This document shows, piece after piece, positions 13,274 through 21,300 of a stretch of DNA of 31,813 nt. The position numbers and the translations under genes are program-made. The stretch's first letter is position 1; each line of letters starts with the position of its first letter. This DNA is from a virus. The DNA is taken from the IMG/VR virus record IMGVR_UViG_3300027749_000343, positions 1 through 31,813 of that record, one strand, 5' to 3'. The notes beneath the pieces are model-generated. The model ran no database searches and was not told the DNA's origin. It worked only from the letters and a program-made list of their open reading frames with translations.

Positions 13274-13517
13274 TAACTTTCAAGTTGGTGGAGATCATTA
13301 TTCAAAGAATGCAATCCAGCCTTGGGATTATATAGTTGCTAATGAACTCGGCTACCTTGAGGGGAACATTGTTAAATACATAACAAGGTGGCGGGATAAG
13401 GGTGGGTTACAGGATATTGATAAAGTAATCCACTATGCACAGAAGTTAAAAGAAGTAGAAACATTGAGGAAATTAAAAGAGGACTATGATGGAATACAAG
13501 GAACTACGCAGTATTGA
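13263..13517 (+). CDS. DUF3310 protein (phage nucleotide-kinase-like annotation)
   Basis: An 84-residue protein with the DUF3310 signature: FQVGGDHYSKNAIQPWDYI, then GNIVKYITRWRDKGG and the DIDKVIHYAQKL helix. The family is widespread in phages next to replication genes and is often labelled nucleotide kinase, although its activity is not proven. It overlaps the next gene by 32 bp, so the pair is probably coupled. Confidence 0.88.
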   Translation: MTANNFQVGGDHYSKNAIQPWDYIVANELGYLEGNIVKYITRWRDKGGLQDIDKVIHYAQKLKEVETLRKLKEDYDGIQGTTQY

Positions 13518-14229
13518 TGTATCGAAGTACACAGAAAAGAAGAATGGTCTTACTTATCTATCTTGGGCATGGGCGGTTGACCAGCTACTACTGGCTGACC
13601 CAAAGGCACATTGGTTCTATCCAGAGTTCCAGCGTTGGGGTAATGGGACAGTAATGGTGTTTTGTACCGTAGTCGCTAACGACATAGCTCGCACTGCACA
13701 ACTGCCTGTTATGGATTATCGGAACAAACCCATTTCTGAACCCGACTCTTTCGCTGTGAACACGGCGATGCAAAGGGCATTGGCTAAGGCGATTGCTCTC
13801 CACGGAATTGGCTTGTATATTTACAACGGTGAAGACATCCCGCCTGAATTAGGGAATGACGTAACTATGGTAGAAACAAAGCCAGTTACAAAGTCTATTA
13901 CCATAAACGCCGCACCGAATGAAGCAAAGATAGTTATAGAGGATTTAAGTACTGCATCAAAATCAGCTTTATTTCCATCTGAAAAAGTATCAGCAAAGTT
14001 ACCAGGAGAGTGGACTCTTAAGCCAACAGGCGAGGGAGAGGCTTGGTTGACATCCCTCAAAACGGGGTGTGACTCACTATTACAGCTAGCAACTAGCGTA
14101 GATGATGTGGCTAATCTATTTAAGGTTAACCGCACATCGTTTGACAAAGCCAAAGAGATGGATGAGAAGTTTTATTCAGATATGATGGCAAACTTTACCG
14201 CAACTAAAAAATCACTTACTAAGGAGTAA
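13486..14229 (+). CDS. Single-strand annealing protein, Sak3/DUF1071 family
   Basis: A 247-residue protein whose N-terminal 125 residues match DUF1071/Sak3 annealing proteins: LTYLSWAWAVDQLL, a FCTVVAN strand, then NTAMQRALAKAIALHGIGLY and EDIPPE. These bind ssDNA and anneal complementary strands in phage recombination. The C-terminal half is variable and has no known domain. Two adjacent ATGs (13486 and 13489) are possible starts after AAAGAGG. It sits inside a module with the RecB-like nuclease and the SSB-like gene downstream; RusA and the helicase are on the other strand. Confidence 0.88.
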   Translation: MMEYKELRSIDVSKYTEKKNGLTYLSWAWAVDQLLLADPKAHWFYPEFQRWGNGTVMVFCTVVANDIARTAQLPVMDYRNKPISEPDSFAVNTAMQRALAKAIALHGIGLYIYNGEDIPPELGNDVTMVETKPVTKSITINAAPNEAKIVIEDLSTASKSALFPSEKVSAKLPGEWTLKPTGEGEAWLTSLKTGCDSLLQLATSVDDVANLFKVNRTSFDKAKEMDEKFYSDMMANFTATKKSLTKE

Positions 14230-14232
14230 TAA

Positions 14233-14499
14233 ATGGAATACCCAAACAAAGGCACGCTATTTTTAACTGAAGACAAAAAGTCTGAAAAGTTTCCAGACAT
14301 GAATGGTTACATTAAGATTGAGCGTGACTATTTAAAACAGCTTATGGATAAGGGCGAATCCTTAGTTGAGATTAAGCTTTCTGGCTGGAAAAAAACATTT
14401 GCATCTGGCAAGAAAGGTGTTTCTTTAGCTATAGATACTTATGTAAAGTCCGATGCTGCACCTGCTTCCAAATCTCAGGAGAAAGATCCGTGGGAATGA
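14233..14499 (+). CDS. Possible ssDNA-binding (OB-fold-like) protein, 88 aa
   Basis: The sequence alternates short strands (KGTLFL, GYIKIE, VEIKLSGWKKTF, GVSLAIDTYV), consistent with a small OB-like beta-barrel. It ends in a flexible tail with an acidic/aromatic tip (SQEKDPWE), which resembles the protein-docking tip of SSB proteins. It follows the annealing protein directly, which favours an SSB-like role. The match is by pattern, not by a clear SSB signature. Confidence 0.5.
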   Translation: MEYPNKGTLFLTEDKKSEKFPDMNGYIKIERDYLKQLMDKGESLVEIKLSGWKKTFASGKKGVSLAIDTYVKSDAAPASKSQEKDPWE

Positions 14500-14753
14500 A
14501 AAAATATGTTAGCAAAGAAAGTAAAAAGTTTTTTAACGGCATTTACGAAGAGCTTCCTATGCCCGTAGATTGGGAAAAGTTATGCAAACAACTTCAGGAA
14601 GCTTTGGCTAAAGAGATGTGCGAAAACCAAGACTTAGAAGCTGAAAGAGATCAGTTATTAATTGAAATGTTAGAACTAAAAGGCGTTATTAAATATCTTG
14701 AAAAGCAACTAATTATCACGTTTGAAAGGACGTATGGAAACCAGCCAGTTTGA
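14496..14753 (+). CDS. Coiled-coil protein, 85 aa
   Basis: The C-terminal two-thirds are a Glu/Leu/Lys-rich helix (LCKQLQEALAKEMCENQDLE and onward) that looks like a coiled coil. The ATG at 14496 overlaps the previous stop (ATGA) and is preferred to a GTG 6 nt upstream. Function unknown. Confidence 0.65.
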   Translation: MKKYVSKESKKFFNGIYEELPMPVDWEKLCKQLQEALAKEMCENQDLEAERDQLLIEMLELKGVIKYLEKQLIITFERTYGNQPV

Positions 14754-15150
14754 AGGTAAGAAAGTAGCCCTCAAGCAGACCAAGGACGGCCATGTATTGA
14801 CTTTGGCGATTCACCCCGACGAGATTCCAGATGAGATTTTAAGGGATTTTGTGGGCGCCAGATACATGGTTGTTATGGTTCGTTTAGCGGATGATGAAAC
14901 ACCGCACTCTAGGAAAGACTATGAGGGCGCTTGGGCGGTTAAATTGGCTGGGATGATGTGTAGGGACAAGAAGTTCCAAGAGTTCCTCTATGAGCGTTCT
15001 ATGGTGTTTGAAACATCTGAAGAAACTGCCGCAGAAGCGCTTTGTGAATACCTTGGATTAGAGTCCCGCGCCCAACTTAAGGCAGATGCTAATGCCCAAA
15101 ACAAACTCAACCAATTAAACGATGAGTTTAAGGAGTGGAAACATGGATAA
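14734..15150 (+). CDS. Conserved phage hypothetical protein, 138 aa
   Basis: A protein beginning METSQFEGKKVALKQTKDGH with alternating strands in its first 60 residues (VLTLAIHPDEIPDEILRDFV, YMVVMVRL), then a helical part with AAEALCEYLG. Proteins with this start are common in phage recombination/replication clusters and have no assigned role. The ATG at 14734 has AAAGGA 5 nt upstream and is preferred to the in-frame TTG at 14722. It overlaps the previous gene by 20 bp and the next by 8 bp. Confidence 0.7.
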   Translation: METSQFEGKKVALKQTKDGHVLTLAIHPDEIPDEILRDFVGARYMVVMVRLADDETPHSRKDYEGAWAVKLAGMMCRDKKFQEFLYERSMVFETSEETAAEALCEYLGLESRAQLKADANAQNKLNQLNDEFKEWKHG

Positions 15151-15349
15151 AGATCAGCAATATATGCGGTTTTTAGCATCTTGTTTTACCATGAATGGAT
15201 TAATATCTAATGGTATTGAAAGCCCAAAAAAAGCGGTGGAGTTAGCAGATGCACTTATAGAGGAGCTGCAAAATGAGAATGTTGTTAATGGCGGTATTAC
15301 TACCATTGTCCCTAAGCGTAAGCGCAGGAATAATATCCGAAATACCTAA
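15143..15349 (+). CDS. Hypothetical protein, 68 aa
   Basis: A small protein (MDKDQQYMRFLASCF..., ending PKRKRRNNIRNT) with a helical centre and a strongly basic C-terminus. An AAGGAG ribosome-binding site is 7 nt before the ATG. Its last 77 bp overlap the signal-peptide gene in another frame. The basic tail is partly set by that overlap. Confidence 0.6.
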   Translation: MDKDQQYMRFLASCFTMNGLISNGIESPKKAVELADALIEELQNENVVNGGITTIVPKRKRRNNIRNT

Positions 15350-15569
15350 TGGGGGTGGAGGAGGTATAGCCTTACTAGATTTGCCATGTAAGTCAATGCC
15401 TAATACTTTTGTTGCTTATTCCTATTTGCCAGATGGCAGATCTGTACTTGGATGTTGGAGTGCGGGTGGAAATCGTATATTTATACAGTGGTCTGATGGG
15501 GATATGAGGTCTTATCCCGCAACTGATTTTGTTGCAAAGCCCGCTAAACGAGCAAGGATAGGGATATGA
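15273..15569 (+). CDS. Exported protein with two cysteines, 98 aa
   Basis: A signal peptide (MRMLLMAVLLPLSLSVSAG, cut near VSA) precedes a short mature protein with Cys39 and Cys61 that could form a disulfide. Aromatic/glycine segments include YSYLPDGRSVLGCW, IFIQWSDGDMRSYP and FVAKPAKR. It looks like a small periplasmic beta-protein; similar hypothetical proteins occur in other aquatic phages. GAGGAG lies 7 nt before the ATG. It overlaps the previous gene by 77 bp and the next by an ATGA. Confidence 0.65.
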   Translation: MRMLLMAVLLPLSLSVSAGIISEIPNGGGGGIALLDLPCKSMPNTFVAYSYLPDGRSVLGCWSAGGNRIFIQWSDGDMRSYPATDFVAKPAKRARIGI

Positions 15570-15733
15570 CAAACGATGAAATAGAAGAGGTTATACTAGC
15601 TTTGAAAGCGGCAGGTATGCAAATGCCTGAATACGAAATTTTACCAGACGGGTCATATCACTTTTTTCAAAATGGACAAACGAGCCTTAATACTGCAGTA
15701 CATAGCCAAGAACCCCGGAGTCCTCTCAATTGA
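15566..15733 (+). CDS. Hypothetical protein, 55 aa
   Basis: The ORF (MTNDEIEEVILALKAAGMQM..., ending SQEPRSPLN) starts in an ATGA overlap and ends 62 bp inside the next gene. An AGGATAGGG precedes it as a ribosome-binding site. No domain is seen. The overlap lowers confidence for its C-terminal part. Confidence 0.5.
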   Translation: MTNDEIEEVILALKAAGMQMPEYEILPDGSYHFFQNGQTSLNTAVHSQEPRSPLN

Positions 15734-15923
15734 TATTAATGTAGGTTTAAGTAGAGCTTCTATTGGCGCCCATACTAAAGCTTTAATGGACGACGGAAAA
15801 CTAATGAGAGATGATTCCAATGGCTGGCATATAGCTAAAAATTATGTTGTAGATTTTGATAGCCATACACCTATGGATGTAGCTGGTGAACATATTAGAA
15901 AAATGATTGATGTATCGAAATAA
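15672..15923 (+). CDS. Winged-helix DNA-binding protein, 83 aa
   Basis: Residues 3-57 look like a winged HTH: LILQYIAKNPGVLSIDI, a recognition helix SRASIGAHTKALMDDGKL and a wing MRDDSNGWHIA. This is the pattern of small transcription regulators or replication-initiator wings. No ribosome-binding site is clear before the ATG at 15672, so translation may depend on coupling with the overlapping upstream ORF. Confidence 0.65.
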   Translation: MDKRALILQYIAKNPGVLSIDINVGLSRASIGAHTKALMDDGKLMRDDSNGWHIAKNYVVDFDSHTPMDVAGEHIRKMIDVSK

Positions 15924-16197
15924 AAGGCTATTAGAAATTGTACGAGAATCTCCTTGCCAAAATTGTGGAATACAAAACGGCACGATTGTTGCGGCGCACA
16001 GTAATCAGCTTCGCGACGGTAAAGGTAGGGGACTTAAGTGTTCGGACTATAGAATTGCCGCCCTCTGTTTTGGATGCCATTCGGAACTCGACCAAGGAAA
16101 ATCGTTATCTAAAGACCAAAGGATTGAGATGTTCGAGAGTGCGCACCGTGCCACCATTGGTTGGCTTTTTGAAAACGAACATATTAAAATAAAATGA
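15910..16197 (+). CDS. HNH-like zinc protein (DUF1364-type putative nuclease)
   Basis: A 95-residue protein with two Cys pairs and histidines in HNH order: CQNC (residues 16-19), AAHSN (28-32), GKGRGLK, then CFGCHSELD (52-60). This matches the DUF1364/YbcO-like phage family, related to NinG and HNH nucleases, often found in recombination clusters. The ATG at 15910 follows an in-frame TTG. It overlaps the upstream gene by 14 bp and the next gene by an ATGA. Confidence 0.75.
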   Translation: MYRNKRLLEIVRESPCQNCGIQNGTIVAAHSNQLRDGKGRGLKCSDYRIAALCFGCHSELDQGKSLSKDQRIEMFESAHRATIGWLFENEHIKIK

Positions 16198-16919
16198 GAA
16201 TAGTTTGTTGGTTTAGCTGTGGGGCCGCTAGTGCGGTTGCCACAAAGTTAGCCCTATCCCAGTTTAGCGGGGAGGGGTATGAATTTATTATTGCATATAC
16301 AGAAGTAATAGAAGAACATCCCGATAACAAGCGATTTTTAATGGATTGTGAAAAATGGTTTGGTCAGAAAATATTAATCCTTGGGAATGATAAATATAAT
16401 CGGTCTATTTATAAAACATTTGAAACTTCTGCGATGAATATCAAGGGGGCTTCCCCATGCACAAGGAAACTTAAAAAAAATGTTCGGCTTAAGTTTGAAT
16501 TGCCAACCGATATTCAAGTATTTGGGTACACAATGGAAGAGCAAGACCGCTATGACCGATTTTTAGATGCCAATAATATTAAGGCTATAGCACCTTTAAT
16601 TGATAAGGGTTTAGGAAAAGCGGATTGTTTGGCAATGATTCAGAACGCTGGTATAGAGTTGCCAGAAATGTATAAATTAGGTTATCACAACAATAATTGC
16701 ATTGGTTGTGTAAAGGGTGGCAAAGGGTATTGGAATAAGATTAAAGTAGATTTTCCAATCCAGTTTGACCGTATGGCTAAACTTGAACGATTTAAAAGCC
16801 AAACAGTACTTAAAGACGTATATCTAGATGAACTGCCACCAACTGCGGGAAACTATCCACAAGAGCCAGACATACAGTGCGGAATTTTTTGCCACATGGC
16901 AGAGGAAGAATATAAGTAA
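16194..16919 (+). CDS. PAPS-reductase-like ATP-pyrophosphatase family protein
   Basis: A 241-residue protein with a nucleotide-binding PP-loop near its start (FSCGAASAVATKLAL, 7-21) and a layout like phosphoadenosine-phosphosulfate reductases and DndC-type sulfurtransferases. Cysteines occur in SPCTRKLKK, NNNCIGCVKGG and QCGIFC, more than in classical CysH and compatible with an iron-sulfur site. Phages often carry such genes, sometimes linked to DNA or nucleotide modification, but the real substrate is unknown. No other dnd-like gene is in the window. It ends the plus-strand block. The start overlaps the previous stop (ATGA). Confidence 0.8.
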   Translation: MRIVCWFSCGAASAVATKLALSQFSGEGYEFIIAYTEVIEEHPDNKRFLMDCEKWFGQKILILGNDKYNRSIYKTFETSAMNIKGASPCTRKLKKNVRLKFELPTDIQVFGYTMEEQDRYDRFLDANNIKAIAPLIDKGLGKADCLAMIQNAGIELPEMYKLGYHNNNCIGCVKGGKGYWNKIKVDFPIQFDRMAKLERFKSQTVLKDVYLDELPPTAGNYPQEPDIQCGIFCHMAEEEYK

Positions 16920-16922
16920 GTT

Positions 16923-16974
16923 GGGAGGCTGTCCGTGGGACTGGGCTTAAAAGAGGAGGGAAAGCCCGCCTCCC
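16923..16974. terminator. Three-way-junction hairpin between convergent operons
   Basis: A nested structure with a GGGAGGC/GCCTCCC stem (16923-16929 with 16968-16974), a side hairpin GTCC-GTG-GGAC (16931-16941) and a GGGCTT/AAGCCC stem (16943-16948 with 16962-16967) closing a purine-rich loop. All pairs are perfect. It lies where the plus and minus gene blocks meet, so it probably ends transcription from both sides, though neither strand shows a strong T-run. Confidence 0.6.
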
Positions 16975-16988
16975 GTTGTTAGTATATC

Positions 16989-17342
16989 TTATAATTCGAG
17001 CGGATCAAACCCTAGTTCAGTCGCAATAGAATGCGCCCGTCTACGAAAGGTAGCGTCATGCTTTGTCCATGCGTCAGATACGGTTCCTGACCTAGACATA
17101 TGAATCATTTCATGCGCCATCGTCCGTATAACAGTATCCAAATGCCCACAACGAGCATCTGAGATAGTAATAATATGTTCGTGCTTTTCCCCATCGTCAT
17201 AAAGGTAAGAACCCATAGTCTCTGGGTCAGTCTCTACGACAAACTTAATCTGCTCTGGCAATGGTAACGACCACTTCATAAATGGTTCGCAACAGTACAG
17301 AGTCGAATAGATATTTTTAAGTATTTGAGTAGTCAGTTTCAT
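16989..17342 (-). CDS. SprT-like zinc metalloprotease
   Basis: A 117-residue protein with the zinc-protease motif AHEMIHM (HExxH at His77-Glu78-His81) and a third ligand candidate His95 in TKHDATFRRRA, as in SprT/Spartan-like domains. It is short and lacks the C-terminal zinc ribbon of full SprT proteins. In phages it may act in virion maturation or on host DNA-bound proteins; both are inferences. The start overlaps the upstream phosphoesterase stop by 4 bp. Confidence 0.82.
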   Translation of the reverse strand: MKLTTQILKNIYSTLYCCEPFMKWSLPLPEQIKFVVETDPETMGSYLYDDGEKHEHIITISDARCGHLDTVIRTMAHEMIHMSRSGTVSDAWTKHDATFRRRAHSIATELGFDPLEL

Positions 17343-18301
17343 GTTTGATTAATACAGCCACGGAATTCAAATTCATCTTCTCCGCATACTTGAATCAGTT
17401 CTGGAAGCATTAATCTACCCCGTTCAAACGATAGTAGGGTAAACCCTGATCTCCAGTCTTTGGGTCCGTCCTCAGTATAGCCCATGAACTGCTCTGCATT
17501 AGGGTCAGCTAGGGTTCCTGTTTGGACGCCATAGCGGGTTCCGTTATAGTCAGTTAAGGGCTGGACAGCTAGGTTGTGGGTATGGCCTGTAATCATGTGT
17601 ACGCCAGCATTAAGAGCATTTGCCCTACCAGCACCAAATCCACCTTTCCAACGGTGCTTAATGCAGGTGTCCTCATTTACCCAGTATGACCAACACGGCT
17701 CCCATAAAGGAAAGTGATCTTTAAGGGTAAACCCTGATATTCCCTCGTATTGGGGTGCCTGAGCCGCTAGGAACGTTTCAAAGCGAGCGTCATGGTTACC
17801 CATTGTCCATATCAATTTAGCGCCTACAGAGGCTTTTTGGATGCCTTCCATGAATGTTTGGCAGGCTTCTAGTTCTTCCCTAACCGTTGGACTCTTTGAC
17901 CAACCAATTCTAGGGTGCCGTGAGTTCTGTGATCCATCAAACATATCTCCGTTGGCTACGACTACTTTTGGCTGGAATTCCTTAATAATAATTAGTAGCG
18001 CCCGATAAGCCGTAGTGTAATCGTCAGGCCAGAAATGGGCATCTGAGAAGACTACGACCCTGCCCTTTTCCATTTCCATGCCACGACGGGCATTGCCAAT
18101 GGTTTGTTCTAGTTTTTTAAGGGGGGTAAAGCGGGCATCATTTAGAGTAGGAAGGCTTATTTTGTGTCTGGCTTCAATTGATCTGCGCCTGTTATGGACA
18201 GAACGAACATCCATAGAATGCTTGGTGGCAAACTTAATGGGGCTACCAATAATGTTCCACTCTCTAATAAAATCTGCGTCATCTAAAAAATAACTAGCCA
18301 T
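17339..18301 (-). CDS. Calcineurin-like metallophosphoesterase with N-terminal HTH-like region
   Basis: A 320-residue protein with the full metallophosphoesterase motif set: SDAH (86-89), NGDMFD (117-122), GNHD (168-171) and GHTHN (239-243), giving a two-metal site for phosphodiester or phosphomonoester hydrolysis. The first 80 residues look like a short helical domain with an HTH-like stretch (VHNRRRSIEARHK). This arrangement is common in phages, but the substrate is not known. GAGGA precedes the ATG. It lies just downstream of the virion genes on the same strand and may be expressed with them. Confidence 0.88.
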   Translation of the reverse strand: MASYFLDDADFIREWNIIGSPIKFATKHSMDVRSVHNRRRSIEARHKISLPTLNDARFTPLKKLEQTIGNARRGMEMEKGRVVVFSDAHFWPDDYTTAYRALLIIIKEFQPKVVVANGDMFDGSQNSRHPRIGWSKSPTVREELEACQTFMEGIQKASVGAKLIWTMGNHDARFETFLAAQAPQYEGISGFTLKDHFPLWEPCWSYWVNEDTCIKHRWKGGFGAGRANALNAGVHMITGHTHNLAVQPLTDYNGTRYGVQTGTLADPNAEQFMGYTEDGPKDWRSGFTLLSFERGRLMLPELIQVCGEDEFEFRGCINQT

Positions 18302-18380
18302 TTTTTCCTCGTTGATCTTTTTAAGATAAAACGATAATACATTGATTATTAAGACAAATGTGTGAACTTAGGGAAAGTCC
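18302..18380. other. Short intergenic region, no feature seen
   Basis: A 79-bp AT-rich gap between the metallophosphoesterase gene and the giant virion gene. It contains the GAGGA ribosome-binding site for the former; no terminator or convincing promoter was found. Confidence 0.5.
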
Positions 18381-21300
18381 TTACTTCTCAGCATTAGAAA
18401 CTTGTTGGTTAAAATTCCGCATTACGGAAATCATTTGGTCTGTTTTCCGTTTAATCTGATCTTTAGAAGCATCCTTTTCATAAAGCTCTTTACGTTCTTT
18501 TTTCAAGGCTGTAATTTGATTCTCTACGGAATTAGCCCTTTGCCACAAGCGAGCAGAAGGATTTTCTTTCATAAAGTCTGCGGTACTTTCTTTATGCGCT
18601 TGGCGTCCTTTTATTTCTTGTTCAAAATTAGACATCTTTACAACATTGTTATAAAAGGTATTTGCTTGAGATGCATTGGAGTCCACATCACCATAAAATC
18701 GTCCTAACAAAGGAATGCGATAAGCCGGAGTTTCTTCGCCAGTAATAAGGTTTGAAATAATATCTTTAGTTTTAGTAAGTTCTCTGCCCACTCCGCCAGT
18801 AACTTGACCAGCAAGGTAATCAATTTCATCAGCAGTTGGGCTAAGAAGTCCCTTTTGATATTTTGTTCCACCAGACATAAAGTTTAAAGCTTCAGCTAAA
18901 AATTTACTAATAGAGCTGGCAGTTTCTCTAGATCTTGAATATCCAGGGGTTGGTTTAGTTGCACGATCTTCTCTAAAAATTGGTCTGTCAAATGCATCTT
19001 TATTTGCACCTATTTGAACAAAAGGTTTTGCTACCGTTGGGGTTATGGTTTGCCAGCCAAGACCAGTACCACCTAATGGGTTAAATGCATTAATTGAGGT
19101 ACTTGCAATATTAAGCAAAGCTTTGGTTGGGTTCTTTCCACCATTAAGTACAAAGTCAGTTGTAACTCTGCCAATCCCGGGAAACACATGAAAACCTAAT
19201 GGATAAGGAATGGATACATATTTCTTACCGCCAACTGGAATAACAAAGTTTCTTTCACGAATAAATTCTGGAGGATCGTCGTCTGCAAATCCAGCGGCTG
19301 CCATCATTACGGATTGCATAACCCCAATGCCTACACCACCAGCCATAATTTTTCTACCCGTAGGAGAAATAACTGTCTTGCCTTCACTATTTTTTGTAAA
19401 CAATGTTTCATAAATTCTTACAGAACCCTGTACAGCAGCGTTAAAGAAAGCAAAATAAGTATTAATCCTACGGCTTAGTAAACCTTTTCTATCAAAGTTA
19501 ACAGTTAAGTTCTTAGCTAGATTAGCCGCCTGATCTCTGCTCATGCCATTATCTAATGCGGTTTTATATGCGGCCAACCTGACAGAATTTTCCATAATGT
19601 CATTAAAATCAGACAATTGGTTAAGAACTGATAAAGCCATTTTCTTGGCTCTATTATCAGTAAGCTTTCTTAATCCCTCAGAGATAAGCTGTTCTTCTTC
19701 TTTTCTCCGCATTAACATATCTCGGTATCCAGTTTGACCGCCATCTTCTCTAAACTGAATAAACATTTTAGCCATCTCTGAATTGGGTCTAGCAGTGCCG
19801 TTTCTTTCTGCTGCCATAACTCCAGCAATTCCCCTCATTGAAGACATGATATGAGACGCAACTTCTTTTTGATGCCCCTTAAGCTCAGTAGACGAAAGGT
19901 TATACATCGCACCTTTTACGTCCCTTACTAAGTTAACTACTCCAAATATTGGGTTGTATTGGGTATTAACAGCAGCAATCCAATGGGTACCTTTGCCAAT
20001 AAAATTCTCAAAGTCATGAAGCGTTTCTACATCCATATTGCGCAATGCAGCAACCATATGCGCTGCTCTAGGATCTTTATTACTAAAGAATATATAACGG
20101 TCTTTTCCGTTAATGCGTACTGGAAACACATTAGGTTGACTTAATATGGCTGTATTTATCCTGTACCCAACCTGACCAGTAAGCTTATCAACATACGGTG
20201 TGCGTGGGGCATCAATTAAATTTAATACATATTCTGGGTCTTTAATACCCAAATCGTCTAACTCTTGAATTGCAGCTTTTTTGCTTTTAACAGCATCTGG
20301 GCTATAAGCAAACCAAAAGTTTGGATTGGGGTTCTTAAGTACTAAACCATACAAAGCCTGACCAACCTTAATCTTTTCACCACGAACAATTGCCCGCTCT
20401 CTTTGGGCAATAACATTAGCCAAAATGTCAGAAACTTTTTTGGTTGATCCAGTAGCTTGCTTACTAAAACTTCCTTTAATGCCAAATCCTTGACCAAGAC
20501 CAGTCCCCGGAGGGCTTACAAAGTCATCATCCTCACGGAACAAAGGAACATAATTTTCATAGGTTTTACGCCATGTCTCAATTAAAGAACGCTCTTCTGC
20601 ACCAGAATTAACTAAAATTTCTTGTGTCCCAGTAATGATGTTGTCTATTCGTTTAGCAATGGCATCAAATTTGGTTTTGTCTTCTTTACTTAAATTTTCA
20701 AAATATTTTTTTGCTACATTAGTATGAACTCCAGAACCCTGATCTTGTAAGGAGGAATTCCCCTTGTTAATTTCATTCATTTTGTCATTGCGCTCTTTAG
20801 CATGGCGCATATGTAGATATTCTTGAATTTGCTCTAAAGTAATCTTATTGGAATGCATCTCATTAATGATTGGCATAACCTCATCAAGCAAGAAGTCTTT
20901 TGTCTTTCCAGCAACCTTACCGTGGTAAAGGGTTTCTTTTTGCTCTACATTAAACTGGTCATCAATAGTTTTGCCTTCTTTTTTTATGGCATCCTGTATT
21001 CTTTTGGTATCAATATTCTTGTTTACAAGGTTGCGTAATAGGCTGTCCTTGCTAAACCCAAGAACTAAAGAGTCTTCTGGAGAAGTCCACTTATACATTT
21101 CTGGAGTTTTTTCTTCAGATACAATTTGATTGCCAGTTTTATCTTTGAATGTTCTACGTTTAATACTTTCAAAGGTACGACCCTCGCTTATTAACTTTTG
21201 GCTTTGGAACTTACCATCAGCTTTAGATAAGCTATTCAATGCATTAATAATAGGCGCATTAGAATCCAAGCCAAATACGCTTTTAGCTTTCTGAGCAAAC

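Noticed and set aside
16923-16974. Hammerhead-type ribozyme at the operon junction
   Set aside because: A three-way junction is present, but the conserved CUGAUGA core element is not found.
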